NCBI RefSeq assembly: GCF_000631985.1 | Contig: NZ_JFYN01000001.1 | Location: forward strand, 186,001 to 250,000 | From: Pseudomonas sp. RIT288 | Lineage (GTDB): Bacteria > Pseudomonadota > Gammaproteobacteria > Pseudomonadales > Pseudomonadaceae | DNA: 64,000 nucleotides | Direction: 5' to 3' | The notes under the pieces: model-generated | Told to the model about the DNA's origin: nothing | The model's input: the letters and a program-made list of their open reading frames with translations, nothing else | Databases searched by the model: none | In this document: positions 21,365 to 30,204 of the stretch, one piece after another | Numbering within the stretch: position 1 is the stretch's first letter | How the letters are laid out: every line of letters begins with the position of its first letter | Program-made: the position numbers and the translations under genes

Positions 21365-23230
21365 ATGTCCTTTGCTTCCCTCGGTCTCTCCGAGGCTTTA
21401 GTCCGCGCCATCGAAGATGCGGGCTATACCGAGCCTACTCCGGTGCAACAGCGGGCCATTCCCGCCGTGTTGCAAGGTCGCGACCTGATGGTTGCGGCAC
21501 AGACAGGTACCGGTAAAACCGGCGGTTTCGCCCTTCCGATCCTGGAGCGGTTGTTCCCCAACGGTCACCCGGACAAATCCCAGCGTCATGGCCCGCGCCA
21601 ACCGCGCGTACTCGTCCTGACCCCGACCCGCGAACTCGCGGCCCAGGTACACGAAAGCTTCAAGATCTACGCCCGTGACCTGAAATTCGTCAGCGCCTGC
21701 ATCTTTGGCGGCGTCGGCATGAATCCGCAGGTCCAGGCCATGTCCCGTGGCGTTGACGTCCTCGTCGCGTGCCCGGGTCGTCTGCTCGACCTCGCGGGCC
21801 AGGGCAGCGTCGATCTGTCCCACGTCGAAATCCTCGTCCTCGACGAAGCCGACCGCATGCTCGACATGGGCTTCGTCCACGACGTGAAGAAAGTCCTCGC
21901 ACGTCTGCCGGCCAAGCGTCAGAACCTGCTGTTCTCGGCGACTTTCTCCAAAGACATCACCGATCTTGCCGGCAAGCTGCTGCACAACCCGGAACGCATC
22001 GAAGTCACGCCGCCGAACACCACGGTCGAGCGCATCGAACAACGCGTGTTCCGTCTGCCGGCCAGCCACAAGCGTGCCCTGCTGGCGCATCTGATCACCG
22101 CCGGCGCCTGGGAACAGGTACTGGTGTTCACCCGCACCAAGCACGGCGCCAACCGTCTGGCCGAGTACCTGGACAAACACGGCCTGCCGGCTGTGGCGAT
22201 CCACGGCAACAAGAGCCAGAACGCCCGCACCAAAGCCCTGGCCGACTTCAAGGCCGGTGAAGTGCGCATTCTGGTAGCGACCGACATCGCTGCTCGCGGT
22301 CTGGACATCGACCAGTTGCCACACGTGGTCAACTTCGAACTGCCGAACGTCGATGAAGACTACGTGCACCGTATCGGCCGTACTGGCCGCGCCGGCCGTT
22401 CGGGCGAGGCGATCTCGCTGGTGGCCCCGGACGAAGAAAAACTGCTGAAAAGCATCGAACGCATGACCAAGCAGAAAATCGCCGACGGCGACCTGATGGG
22501 CTTCGATGCCAGCACCATTGAGGCCGAGAAGCCTGAAGTGCGCGAGCGTCCGGACATGCGCAACCCGCGCAACTCCCGTGGCCCGCGTGGCGACGGTCCG
22601 AATGGCGGCGGCGGTGGCGGCGGTCGCAAGGACAAAGGCAAAGACAAGGGCAAGGAAAAACCCGCCGGCGAACGCGGCGAGCGCCCTGCCCGTCAGCAGA
22701 AACCACGTGAAGGCACCCCGGCCCGCGAACAGCGTCCGAGCCAGCCACCACGCGCTGCGGCTGATCGTGCACCGGACGAGTTCCTCGACGACGATATCGA
22801 TAACTTCGGTAACCGTGTTGACTACGTGCCGAAAGCTGCTCCAGCCGGTGGCCGCGGCCGTCGTCCGGGTGCTCCGGCACAAGGTACAGGCGCGGGCGCT
22901 CCACGCGGCGGTCAGTCGCAAGGTCGCCAGAACGGCCCGCGCAACAGCAACGGTTCAAGCACCGGCACTCCGCCGGCCAAACGCAGCGGCCCGCGCAACG
23001 GTGCTCCGCGTGATGGCCAGGGCCGTCGTGACGAGTCCTCGCGCAACCGCCGTCCGGCTCGCGACGATCAGCAACGCGCCGAACCGGCCGTGCAGAACCC
23101 GCGCAGCAACGGGCCGAAGATCATGCACAAGGAGTCCAAGGCTGACCGCTTCCCGACGCCTGAGCAGCTCGATCAACTGCCGACCCGTCCGCGCGGTGAA
23201 AAACCAGCACTGCTGACCCGCAATCGCTGA
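21365..23230 (+). CDS. rhlE: DEAD-box ATP-dependent RNA helicase RhlE
   Basis: A 621-residue RNA helicase. Q motif region [18 protein letters not shown], Walker [22 protein letters not shown] ([11 protein letters not shown]), SAT (FSATF), and the C-terminal [13 protein letters not shown] motif are all present. The last 230 residues or so form a low-complexity Arg/Gly/Pro/Lys-rich tail, longer than in E. coli RhlE and expected to bind RNA non-specifically or drive condensate formation. The start at 21365 ([12 protein letters not shown]) matches the family. It helps RNA turnover, ribosome assembly and cold growth in related bacteria. Confidence 0.95.
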   Translation: MSFASLGLSEALVRAIEDAGYTEPTPVQQRAIPAVLQGRDLMVAAQTGTGKTGGFALPILERLFPNGHPDKSQRHGPRQPRVLVLTPTRELAAQVHESFKIYARDLKFVSACIFGGVGMNPQVQAMSRGVDVLVACPGRLLDLAGQGSVDLSHVEILVLDEADRMLDMGFVHDVKKVLARLPAKRQNLLFSATFSKDITDLAGKLLHNPERIEVTPPNTTVERIEQRVFRLPASHKRALLAHLITAGAWEQVLVFTRTKHGANRLAEYLDKHGLPAVAIHGNKSQNARTKALADFKAGEVRILVATDIAARGLDIDQLPHVVNFELPNVDEDYVHRIGRTGRAGRSGEAISLVAPDEEKLLKSIERMTKQKIADGDLMGFDASTIEAEKPEVRERPDMRNPRNSRGPRGDGPNGGGGGGGRKDKGKDKGKEKPAGERGERPARQQKPREGTPAREQRPSQPPRAAADRAPDEFLDDDIDNFGNRVDYVPKAAPAGGRGRRPGAPAQGTGAGAPRGGQSQGRQNGPRNSNGSSTGTPPAKRSGPRNGAPRDGQGRRDESSRNRRPARDDQQRAEPAVQNPRSNGPKIMHKESKADRFPTPEQLDQLPTRPRGEKPALLTRNR

Positions 23231-23244
23231 GTTACCGCGGCAAT

Positions 23245-23283
23245 GAAAAATGCCCCGACTCGAAAGAGCCGGGGCATTTTTTA
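23245..23283 (+). terminator. Intrinsic terminator after rhlE
   Basis: AAAAATGCCCCGACTC and GAGCCGGGGCATTTTTT form a strong hairpin with a T run 14 bases after the stop. Confidence 0.92.
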
Positions 23284-23304
23284 TGGATGTCCCAGAACCC
23301 GCTT

Positions 23305-23391
23305 TCTGTAGGGGCTGCCGAAGGCTGTGATCTTTGATCCTGGAAAAACCAACCTCAAAAGATCGCAGCCTTCGGCAGCTCCTACAGGGGA
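23305..23391. repeat. REP-like inverted pair, family A
   Basis: TGTAGGGGCTGCCGAAGGCT and inverted partner TCGGCAGCTCCTACAGGG, between the rhlE and yceI terminators. Confidence 0.87.
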
Positions 23392-23411
23392 TCCGGGTTG
23401 TGGCAGGCAAT

Positions 23412-23448
23412 AAAAAACGCCCCCGGCCTTGCGACCGGAGGCGTTTTT
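23412..23448 (-). terminator. Intrinsic terminator after yceI
   Basis: AAAAACGCCCCCGGCC and its near-complement GACCGGAGGCGTTTTT form a hairpin with T runs on either strand, 15 bases past the YceI stop. Confidence 0.88.
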
Positions 23449-23462
23449 GTATGGCGGCGAAG

Positions 23463-24056
23463 TTATTTCGCTTTCACACCTTCAAACGAGATGTACAGAT
23501 CGACGTTGTCGGACTGTGGACCCAGATCCATCATCTTGCCGAAATCAGAGCGCTTGATGCTGGTGGTACCTTCGAAGCCGGCACGGTAGCCGCCCCATGG
23601 ATCCTTGCCTTCACCCAGGAACACAGCCTTGACCACGATCGGCTTGGTCACGCCGTGCAGAGTCAGGTCGCCGGTCACGTCAGCCGTGTCTTTGCCAGCG
23701 GCATTCTTGCCAGTGGATTTGACGCTGGTGGAGACGAACTTGGCGTCAGCGTATTTGCCCACGTCCAGGAAGTCTTTGCTGGAGATGTGCTTGTCGCGCT
23801 CGGCATGGTTGGTGAACACGCTGGCGGTCTTCACGTTGAATTCGATTTTGCTGTCTTCAGGCTTGGCGGCGTCGAAGCTGAACTTGCCGTCGATGTCCTT
23901 GAAGGTACCGGTGATGTAGCTGTAGCCCAGGTGGCTGATCTTGAAGTCGACGAAAGCGTGCTGGCCTTCCTTGTCGACAGTGTAATCAGCAGCCATCACG
24001 TTCGCGGACAGTACGGCAGAACCGATTGCCAGCGCGGCCAGAGTCTTTTTCAACAT
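23463..24056 (-). CDS. YceI family periplasmic protein
   Basis: A 197-residue exported protein with signal peptide [23 protein letters not shown] and the YceI lipocalin-like barrel that binds polyisoprenoids: [44 protein letters not shown], and RSDFGM-type segment [12 protein letters not shown]. Molecular role unclear; it is often paired with cytochrome b561 genes, as here, 31 bases downstream of one. I chose the ATG at 24056 because it starts the signal peptide. Confidence 0.93.
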   Translation of the reverse strand: MLKKTLAALAIGSAVLSANVMAADYTVDKEGQHAFVDFKISHLGYSYITGTFKDIDGKFSFDAAKPEDSKIEFNVKTASVFTNHAERDKHISSKDFLDVGKYADAKFVSTSVKSTGKNAAGKDTADVTGDLTLHGVTKPIVVKAVFLGEGKDPWGGYRAGFEGTTSIKRSDFGKMMDLGPQSDNVDLYISFEGVKAK

Positions 24057-24087
24057 GCTTTCTTTTCCTTTGAGTCGAGGTTGAACT

Positions 24088-24639
24088 TCAGGCTTTGCGA
24101 CCGAGCATTCGAGTGAGGGTCGCATCACGATCGATAAAGTGGTGCTTCAATGCTGCCAACGCATGGAGACCGGAAAAAATTACCAGCGCCCATGCCAGCC
24201 AGAGATGAATCACCCCAGCGGTATCTGCCTGATCCGGTAGCCCGGAAACCAGTGCAGGAACTTCAAACAGGCCAAACACCGGGATCCCGACACCGTCTGC
24301 GGTGGAAATCAGGTAACCGGCAAGCATCACAGCGAACAGTCCGACGTACAGAAACCCGTGGCCGAATTTGGCGCCGATGCGGGTCATGCGGCTGTAGCTT
24401 TGCAGCGTCGGTGGCGGTGGGCTGATAAAGCGCCAGAGCACCCGCAACACCATCACACCCAGCAGCACCAGACCGATGCTCTTGTGCAGATCCGGCGCGT
24501 CTTTGCGCCAGCTGCTGTAGTAATCCAGCCCCACCATCCACAGACCCAGCGCGAACAGTCCGAAGACCGCCAGCGCCACGCCCCAGTGCATGAAGATGCT
24601 GACCCAACCATAGCGTGAAGCAGAGTTACGTAGCTGCAT
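24088..24639 (-). CDS. Cytochrome b561-type membrane protein
   Basis: A 183-residue inner-membrane protein with four predicted helices carrying the heme-ligating histidines of the prokaryotic cytochrome b561 family (early [10 protein letters not shown], later [12 protein letters not shown]-terminal [23 protein letters not shown] split between two helices). It likely passes electrons from quinol or superoxide; partner unknown. I prefer the ATG at 24639 ([14 protein letters not shown]); an in-frame start ten codons upstream is possible. First gene of a two-gene unit with yceI. Confidence 0.88.
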   Translation of the reverse strand: MQLRNSASRYGWVSIFMHWGVALAVFGLFALGLWMVGLDYYSSWRKDAPDLHKSIGLVLLGVMVLRVLWRFISPPPPTLQSYSRMTRIGAKFGHGFLYVGLFAVMLAGYLISTADGVGIPVFGLFEVPALVSGLPDQADTAGVIHLWLAWALVIFSGLHALAALKHHFIDRDATLTRMLGRKA

Positions 24640-24974
24640 TGCCCAAATCCTGTGAGAACTGCGAACCAAGACTAGCGAGTTATCTATCGAATTAAAGCGG
24701 AAAATTTTGCTTTGAAATATCGAGAAATACGATCAAGAGCCTAGAAGCGACGCGTTAAGGAAAGATTAAAGGCAATTTTGTCGGATCGTGCTTGGCGCCG
24801 ACCGGTCGATTTTTACCGCCTGACCAGTCGGGATACGAGGGAATGGAACTCCGCAGGCGGCTCTACGGAAGATCGCAAACAGCTATATTTTTGATCAATA
24901 ACTATGTACAGCTGATTGAATATTCAAACCTGATCCAATGGCGACTCCATTACTTATTGATCAGGTATACATAA
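24640..24974. other. AT-rich gap between cytochrome b561 and lectin genes
   Basis: About 335 bases with visibly lower G+C than the surroundings and no convincing gene. The only salient element is an inverted repeat, TGATCAATAA (24892-24901) and TTATTGATCA (24954-24963), about 50 nt apart, ending 11 bases before the lectin start. A 60-codon open frame (24792-24974) has no signal, family or ribosome binding site and is not called. Confidence 0.6.
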
Positions 24975-25472
24975 ATGGCTCTTCGATATACGCCGTTTCA
25001 AGCAAGTGGCTCATCCACACTACCCGCCAATCAAACGATGTCACCGGCTCAATTCCTGCAATCCGATAACGGTCAATTTCGTTTGATCTTACAGGCCGAT
25101 GGAAATTTGCTGATCAAGGAGGGTGAAGCTTTAATTTGGGTAGCAGATGGAAATCAGCCTTACAGTAAAACCTTACATCAGAAACGTATGCGCGAGCCTC
25201 TGCAGTTCGTGATCAGCAATAGTGGCTTTCTCTATGATCCATCCAGACGCCGTCTTTGGATTGCTGAAAGTACCCACAGCGCTGACAAGTCACTGTGGTA
25301 CAACACGTGTATGACTATCCAGGATGATGGGAACCTTATCATCTATGATCAACGCACCGGCAGCCCACGCTGGGCACGCTTTGGCTTTGCCCCAGGACGA
25401 AGCTCGAAGCCAAAACAGAAATGGCTCAGAAATTTACCGGACGGTACACAGGTATTCAAATGGGATTTTTAA
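24975..25472 (+). CDS. Single-domain B-lectin (monocot mannose-binding lectin-like) protein
   Basis: A 165-residue protein without signal peptide or membrane helix. Three beta-prism repeats are visible: LILQADGNLLIKEG (about residues 37-50), FVISNSGFLYDPS (about 76-88) and MTIQDDGNLIIYD (about 113-125). The third fits the sugar-binding motif QxDxNxVxY (with Ile for Val); the first keeps QxDxN but ends in Lys; the second is degenerate. The C-terminus is a short extension ending FKWDF. LlpA-type lectin bacteriocins of Pseudomonas carry two such domains and also lack signals; this has one, so bacteriocin, adhesin or other roles are open. Base composition is AT-richer than its neighbours. Only a weak AGG precedes the ATG. 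Confidence 0.75.
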   Translation: MALRYTPFQASGSSTLPANQTMSPAQFLQSDNGQFRLILQADGNLLIKEGEALIWVADGNQPYSKTLHQKRMREPLQFVISNSGFLYDPSRRRLWIAESTHSADKSLWYNTCMTIQDDGNLIIYDQRTGSPRWARFGFAPGRSSKPKQKWLRNLPDGTQVFKWDF

Positions 25473-25496
25473 CATGCCCGGCGCTGACATGTTCGA

Positions 25497-25655
25497 TTAA
25501 TTCTTAAGAATAGCCGGAGGCTGTAAACAATCCGAGCCATAAGGATCCATCGTGCATTTATGAGCAAGCTCCGAGCTATATCCGCCTGGAAAGAAATGGC
25601 CATTTGCACAGCCGGAAACTGCAATTAACACGAACAGCAACGTAAATAGTTTCAT
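25497..25655 (-). CDS. 52-residue predicted lipoprotein, unknown function
   Basis: A small gene on the minus strand, convergent with the lectin gene and ending 24 bases from its stop. Translation gives MKLFTLLFVLIAVSGCANGH, a classic lipoprotein signal with lipidation on Cys16, then a 36-residue mature part with two more cysteines (HKCTMDP and SDCLQPP). A very strong ribosome binding site, GGAGGTGA, lies nine bases upstream of the ATG, which makes a real gene likely despite its size. No family recognised. Cys spacing hints at a disulphide; this is inference. Confidence 0.7.
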   Translation of the reverse strand: MKLFTLLFVLIAVSGCANGHFFPGGYSSELAHKCTMDPYGSDCLQPPAILKN

Positions 25656-25801
25656 AACGAGTCACCTCCAATTCACCCAAGCATAAAATTCGAGACAACC
25701 GACTCGCTATCATTTCATTCTGATTATTTTGTGGGAAAAATCCTGCGCAAAGGTAAGCCTTGAGACTGCATGGAAAAAGATAAAACTGCATGTTTAATTG
25801 C

Positions 25802-25836
25802 AAAAAAAAACGCGGCACATTTGGCCGCGTTTTTTA
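25802..25836 (-). terminator. Intrinsic terminator of the amine oxidase gene
   Basis: AAAACGCGGC and GCCGCGTTTTTT flank a short loop, with A/T runs on both sides, 14 bases beyond the stop of the minus-strand gene. Confidence 0.88.
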
Positions 25837-25849
25837 TTGGAGCTAAGGC

Positions 25850-27619
25850 TTATTGCGCCTTGGTCTCGGTCGTCTCAGCAGGTTTCACCGCTGGCTTCTT
25901 CGCCGGCTCAGCCTTTTTTGCAGCAGGCTTGGCTGCGGCTTTCTTCGCGTCGGTTTTGGCCGCCGGCTTCTTCGCCGCAGGCTTGGCTGGCGCTTTCTTC
26001 GCCGGCTCGGTTTTCACCGGAGCGGCTGGTTTCGGCGCTTCCACCGGAGCTGGCGCAGGGGCTGGGGCTGGAGCCGGTGCAGGCGCTGGAGCCGCTGGCG
26101 CTGGCTCAGGCGCCTTCACTGGCTCTGGCTTCTTCTCGTCATCCGAACCGCCAAACAGATTGCTGAAGAAGTTGCCCTTCTTCGCCGACACGGCACCCGC
26201 CGCGCCTGCCGCTGCTGCGGCCGGAACCACTTTGACCGGTTCAAACGACTTGCCGGCTGCCAGGTCTTCAACCTGACTGGCCGCACGCTGACCGGTGCGC
26301 AGCGCGCCTTCCAGGGTGCCAGGATACAGGGTGTCGGTGTGTTCGCCGGCAAACGCTACGCGTTGCAGTGGGCGCTCCCACAGGCGCCAGAACTTGCTGA
26401 TCTGGCCCGGGCCGTAAGCCAGGTAGGCGCCACCCATCGACGGGTCGGTGCTGTAGCGACGGATTTCATAACCGGTGAACGAGCCACGGGCCTGTGGATA
26501 AAACGTGTGCAGACGGATCAGCACCTGATCGACCATCTGCTTGTCGCCGAACGCCTGCATCACGCGAGCGTTGTCGCCGGACAGGTTGATCACCACGTTG
26601 GCGCCGCCCTTCAGCGCCGGCTCGATCCAGAGCATGCCTAAACCCGTGTTGCTGTAGATCTCGCCGGACATGCGCGCCTTGCTTTCCCACACCGGCGTCT
26701 TGAACTTGAGCATGATCTGATCGCGCCAGCCGTAGTTGGTGCCCTTGATCGCGGCCAGATGCTGGGCGTCCAGCGCCGGGGTCAGCGCGATCTTGTTCAG
26801 CGCACGCAGCGGCACGGCCAGCACCACGTAGTCAGCCTGATAGCCAACACTGCCGACCTTGACGGTCACGCCGTCCTTGTCCTGAGTGATCGCGGAAACC
26901 GGCGAGTTGGTCTTGATGGTCTTGATCTGTTTGACGAACGCCTGGGCCAGTACCTGGCTGCCGCCGACCAGGCGCGAGGCGCGCAGGTCACGGTCGGAGA
27001 CGCCACGGTAGACGCGGTTCTGCTGGGCGAAATACAGCAGCGACAGACGCGAAGGTTCATCGTAATGAGTGCGGATGTCCTGGTTGATCAACTGACGCGC
27101 GGTGGCCGGCAGGTTCTGCTTGTCGAGCCAGCTCGAGACGTTGATCTGGTCCAGCGCATGCAGGGTGTTGGTCGCGGCCGGGTTCTGCGGATCGTCGATC
27201 GAGCGCGCCAGATCGTCGAGGGTTTTCTGGTAGCGCTTCAAGGCGTCGGCGGTAGCTGGCTGCTTGGTCGCCAGATCGGCAGCGGAGAAGTACTCGCCGT
27301 CGATCAGATAACCCGGTGTGCGCACGAATTCAGGGGCTGGCGTGGTGCCCAGCTTGAAGGTCGAAACGTACTTGTTCAGCACCGGCTGGGTCTTGTCGTT
27401 GCCGATCCACTCGCTGGTGGCCATGCCCGAGCGACCGCCGAGGCTCGGCTTGGCTTCCAGCAGCGTGACCTGCCAGCCCTTGTTTTGCAGCTCGTAAGCC
27501 GCGGTCAGGCCCGACAGGCCGCCGCCGATCACGATTGCGGTTTTATCCTTGGCCAGCGCCGTAACGCTGAACAGCCCCAACATCACCAGCGCACAGGCGC
27601 GCAGCCAACCGACAGACAT
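25850..27619 (-). CDS. Exported FAD-dependent amine oxidase with long Ala/Pro/Lys C-terminal tail
   Basis: A 589-residue protein. Signal peptide MSVGWLRACALVMLGLFSVTALA, then the FAD dinucleotide-binding motif AIVIGGGLSGLTAAYE (about residues 28-43), GGRSG loop, and the C-terminal flavin motif FAGEHTDTLYPGTLEGALRTG, typical of the monoamine-oxidase family. From about residue 460 the family ends and a roughly 125-residue tail begins: an Ala-rich linker, a NFFSNLFGG segment, an (Ala-Pro)n run, then Lys/Ala/Pro repeats resembling histone H1-like proteins. Substrate unknown. A flavoprotein with a Sec-type signal suggests it may fold after export. The tail could anchor it in the envelope; inference. 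Confidence 0.85.
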   Translation of the reverse strand: MSVGWLRACALVMLGLFSVTALAKDKTAIVIGGGLSGLTAAYELQNKGWQVTLLEAKPSLGGRSGMATSEWIGNDKTQPVLNKYVSTFKLGTTPAPEFVRTPGYLIDGEYFSAADLATKQPATADALKRYQKTLDDLARSIDDPQNPAATNTLHALDQINVSSWLDKQNLPATARQLINQDIRTHYDEPSRLSLLYFAQQNRVYRGVSDRDLRASRLVGGSQVLAQAFVKQIKTIKTNSPVSAITQDKDGVTVKVGSVGYQADYVVLAVPLRALNKIALTPALDAQHLAAIKGTNYGWRDQIMLKFKTPVWESKARMSGEIYSNTGLGMLWIEPALKGGANVVINLSGDNARVMQAFGDKQMVDQVLIRLHTFYPQARGSFTGYEIRRYSTDPSMGGAYLAYGPGQISKFWRLWERPLQRVAFAGEHTDTLYPGTLEGALRTGQRAASQVEDLAAGKSFEPVKVVPAAAAAGAAGAVSAKKGNFFSNLFGGSDDEKKPEPVKAPEPAPAAPAPAPAPAPAPAPAPVEAPKPAAPVKTEPAKKAPAKPAAKKPAAKTDAKKAAAKPAAKKAEPAKKPAVKPAETTETKAQ

Positions 27620-27843
27620 TCAGCGAACTCCGGAAATACACGTAGGAAAAAAGCAGTTTTGCGGGTCAGACGACCCAAAGAACCGCGAAGAATACGTCAG
27701 CCATCAAAACGCCGCCAGCGACGTCTATCGGCCCATACAAAGTAGCTCAATCGACGCAATGGGTTGTCCCGACGCGATGCATTGCATAGGCTTGCGCGAT
27801 TGTTTGCCCGCGCCTGACGCGAGCCGCCTCGAGGAGACTGTAA

Positions 27844-29250
27844 ATGGGCCTGAATAACCAGTGGATGCAACGCGACCTCGCGGTGCTGTGGCATCCCTGC
27901 ACCCAGATGAAAGACCACGAACAGCTGCCGCTGATCCCGATCAAACGCGGTGAAGGCGTCTGGCTCGAAGACTTCGAAGGCAAGCACTACCTCGACGCCG
28001 TCAGCTCATGGTGGGTCAACGTGTTCGGCCACGCCAACCCGCGCATCAACCAGCGCATCAAGGATCAGGTCGATCAACTGGAACACGTGATCCTCGCCGG
28101 TTTCAGCCATCAACCGGTGATCGAGCTGTCCGAGCGTCTGGTGAAGATGACCCCGGAAGGCCTGAATCGGGTGTTCTACGCCGATAACGGTTCGTCCTGC
28201 ATCGAAGTCGCGCTGAAAATGAGCTTTCACTACTGGCTCAACCGCGGCCAGCCAGACAAAAAGCGCTTCGTCACCCTGACCAACAGCTACCACGGTGAAA
28301 CCATGGCGGCGATGGCAGTCGGCGACGTGCCGCTGTTCACCGAAACCTACAAGGCATTGCTGATGGACACCATCAAGGTGCCGAGCCCGGATTGCTACCT
28401 GCGCCCCGAAGGCATGAGCTGGGAACAACATTCGCGCAACCTGTTCGCCGCCATGGAACAAACCTTGGCAGAACATCATGACAGCGTTGCGGCAGTCATC
28501 GTCGAGCCGTTGATTCAGGGCGCCGGCGGCATGCGCATGTATCACCCGGTGTACCTCAAACTGCTGCGCGAAGCCTGCGACCGCTACGGCGTACACCTGA
28601 TCCACGACGAAATCGCCGTCGGCTTCGGCCGTACCGGGACCATGTTCGCCTGTGAGCAGGCCGGCATCCGCCCGGACTTCCTCTGCCTGTCCAAGGCCCT
28701 GACCGGCGGCTACCTGCCACTGGCGGCGTGCCTGACCACCGACGAGGTCTACAGCGCGTTCTACGACGACTACCCGACTCTGCGCGCCTTCCTGCATTCG
28801 CACAGCTACACCGGCAACCCGCTGGCCTGCGCGGCAGCACTGGCGACACTGGATATCTTCGAGCAGGACAACGTCATCGAGAACAACCAGGCACTGGCCC
28901 GGCGCATGGCCTCGGCCACTGCGCATCTGGTCGATCACCCGAATGTCAGCGAAGTGCGCCAGACCGGCATGGTGCTGGCGATCGAGATGGTCAAGGATAA
29001 AGCCACCAAAGAGGCCTACCCTTGGCAGGAACGCCGTGGCCTGAAGGTGTTCCAGCATGCGCTGGAGCGTGGCGCGTTGCTGCGGCCGCTGGGCAGCGTG
29101 GTGTATTTCCTGCCGCCGTATGTGATTACCCCGGAGCAGATCGACTTCCTCGCCGAAGTCGCCAGTGAAGGCATCGACATCGCCACCCGTGACAGCGTCA
29201 GCGTGGCGGTGCCGAAGGATTTCCACCCGGGGTTCCGTGATCCGGGCTGA
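27844..29250 (+). CDS. bioA: Adenosylmethionine-8-amino-7-oxononanoate aminotransferase
   Basis: A 468-residue PLP enzyme that aminates 7-keto-8-aminopelargonate to 7,8-diaminopelargonate in biotin synthesis, using SAM as amino donor. The class III aminotransferase features are clear: HPCTQMKDHE near the N-terminus, DAVSSWWVNVFGH, the SYHGETMAAM motif, LIHDEIAVGFGRTGTMFA (PLP-binding Asp) and SKALTGGYLPLA (PLP Lys). GGAG ribosome binding site upstream. It is separate from the other bio genes in this window and divergent from the amine oxidase gene. Confidence 0.96.
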   Translation: MGLNNQWMQRDLAVLWHPCTQMKDHEQLPLIPIKRGEGVWLEDFEGKHYLDAVSSWWVNVFGHANPRINQRIKDQVDQLEHVILAGFSHQPVIELSERLVKMTPEGLNRVFYADNGSSCIEVALKMSFHYWLNRGQPDKKRFVTLTNSYHGETMAAMAVGDVPLFTETYKALLMDTIKVPSPDCYLRPEGMSWEQHSRNLFAAMEQTLAEHHDSVAAVIVEPLIQGAGGMRMYHPVYLKLLREACDRYGVHLIHDEIAVGFGRTGTMFACEQAGIRPDFLCLSKALTGGYLPLAACLTTDEVYSAFYDDYPTLRAFLHSHSYTGNPLACAAALATLDIFEQDNVIENNQALARRMASATAHLVDHPNVSEVRQTGMVLAIEMVKDKATKEAYPWQERRGLKVFQHALERGALLRPLGSVVYFLPPYVITPEQIDFLAEVASEGIDIATRDSVSVAVPKDFHPGFRDPG

Positions 29251-29278
29251 TTGAAAATTTGTGGCGCCTGAACTGCCG

Positions 29279-29345
29279 CTTTCGCGAGCAGGCTCGCTCC
29301 CACCCTGGAATGTATTTCCCGTGGGAGCGAGCCTGCTCGCGAACG
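29279..29345. repeat. REP-like inverted pair, family B
   Basis: TTTCGCGAGCAGGCTCGCTC and inverted GTGGGAGCGAGCCTGCTCGC, about 20 nt apart, between bioA and rsmE. Confidence 0.9.
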
Positions 29346-29391
29346 AAGCTGACACCGATCCAACTGATTCACATCTTTCCAGAGACCCGAA

Positions 29392-30111
29392 ATGAGACTG
29401 TCCCGCTTCTTTATCGACGCCCCCCTGAGCACCGGCGAACACGAACTGCCGGAAGCCCAGGCGCATTACATCAGCCGCGTGCTGCGCATGGCCGAGGGCG
29501 ATGCGGTGCAGTTGTTCGACGGTTCCGGCCATGAGTTTCGCGGATCGCTGGTGGAAGTCGGCAAAAAACGCGTCGTCGTGCAGATCGACGAACAGCTCGC
29601 CGGCCAGGTCGAATCGCCGCTGCAGATCCACCTCGGCCAGGGCCTGTCCCGGGGCGAACGGATGGACTGGGCGATCCAGAAAGCCACCGAGCTGGGCGTG
29701 AGCGAAATCACCCCGATCTTCAGCGACCGCTGCGAAGTGCGCCTGAAGGACGAACGCGCCGACAAACGCCTGCTGCACTGGCGCCAGGTGGCGATCAGCG
29801 CCTGCGAGCAGTGCGGGCGCTCACGGGTGCCGGTGATTCATCCGCCGGTGTTGTTGGCCGACTGGCTGAAGCAAACCCAGGCTGAGTTGAAACTGGTGCT
29901 GCATCCAGTGGCCGAGCCGCTGGTGAGCCATGCAAAACCGGCGACTTTGGCGTTCCTGATCGGGCCAGAGGGTGGTTTGTCGGATACCGAGGTCGAGCAG
30001 GCCAAAGGCAACGGCTTCCATGCAGCTCGGCTGGGGCCGCGGGTGTTGCGCACCGAGACCGCGCCAGTGGTGGCACTGGCGGTGGCTCAGCAACTTTGGG
30101 GCGACTTCTAA
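29392..30111 (+). CDS. rsmE: 16S rRNA (uracil1498-N3)-methyltransferase
   Basis: A 239-residue SPOUT-class methyltransferase that modifies U1498 of 16S rRNA. N-terminal PUA-like part (MRLSRFFIDAPLSTGEHELP), the ATELGVSEITPIFSDRC segment and the SPOUT knot IGPEGGLSDTEVEQA followed by LGPRVLRTETAPVVALA are diagnostic. Normal length. Stands alone on the plus strand, separated from bioA by a REP-like pair. Confidence 0.96.
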   Translation: MRLSRFFIDAPLSTGEHELPEAQAHYISRVLRMAEGDAVQLFDGSGHEFRGSLVEVGKKRVVVQIDEQLAGQVESPLQIHLGQGLSRGERMDWAIQKATELGVSEITPIFSDRCEVRLKDERADKRLLHWRQVAISACEQCGRSRVPVIHPPVLLADWLKQTQAELKLVLHPVAEPLVSHAKPATLAFLIGPEGGLSDTEVEQAKGNGFHAARLGPRVLRTETAPVVALAVAQQLWGDF

Positions 30112-30120
30112 AGCGCTGAA

Positions 30121-30204
30121 GGATCGCAGCCTTCGGCAGCTCCTGCAGGTGGATCCCGTTTCAACTGTAGGAGCTGCCGCAGGCTGCGATCTTTTGATCT
30201 TGCT
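30121..30204. repeat. REP-like inverted pair, family A
   Basis: GGATCGCAGCCTTCGGCAGC and inverted partner ending in GCGATCTTTTGATCTTGC, between the convergent rsmE and trhA genes. Confidence 0.88.

Noticed and set aside
24792..24974. 60-codon frame upstream of the lectin gene
   Set aside because: No ribosome binding site, no signal or family, and it crosses the inverted repeat near the lectin start.
28006..29778. 590-codon minus-strand frame across bioA and rsmE
   Set aside because: Spans two real genes on the other strand and a REP pair; no domain or ribosome binding site.
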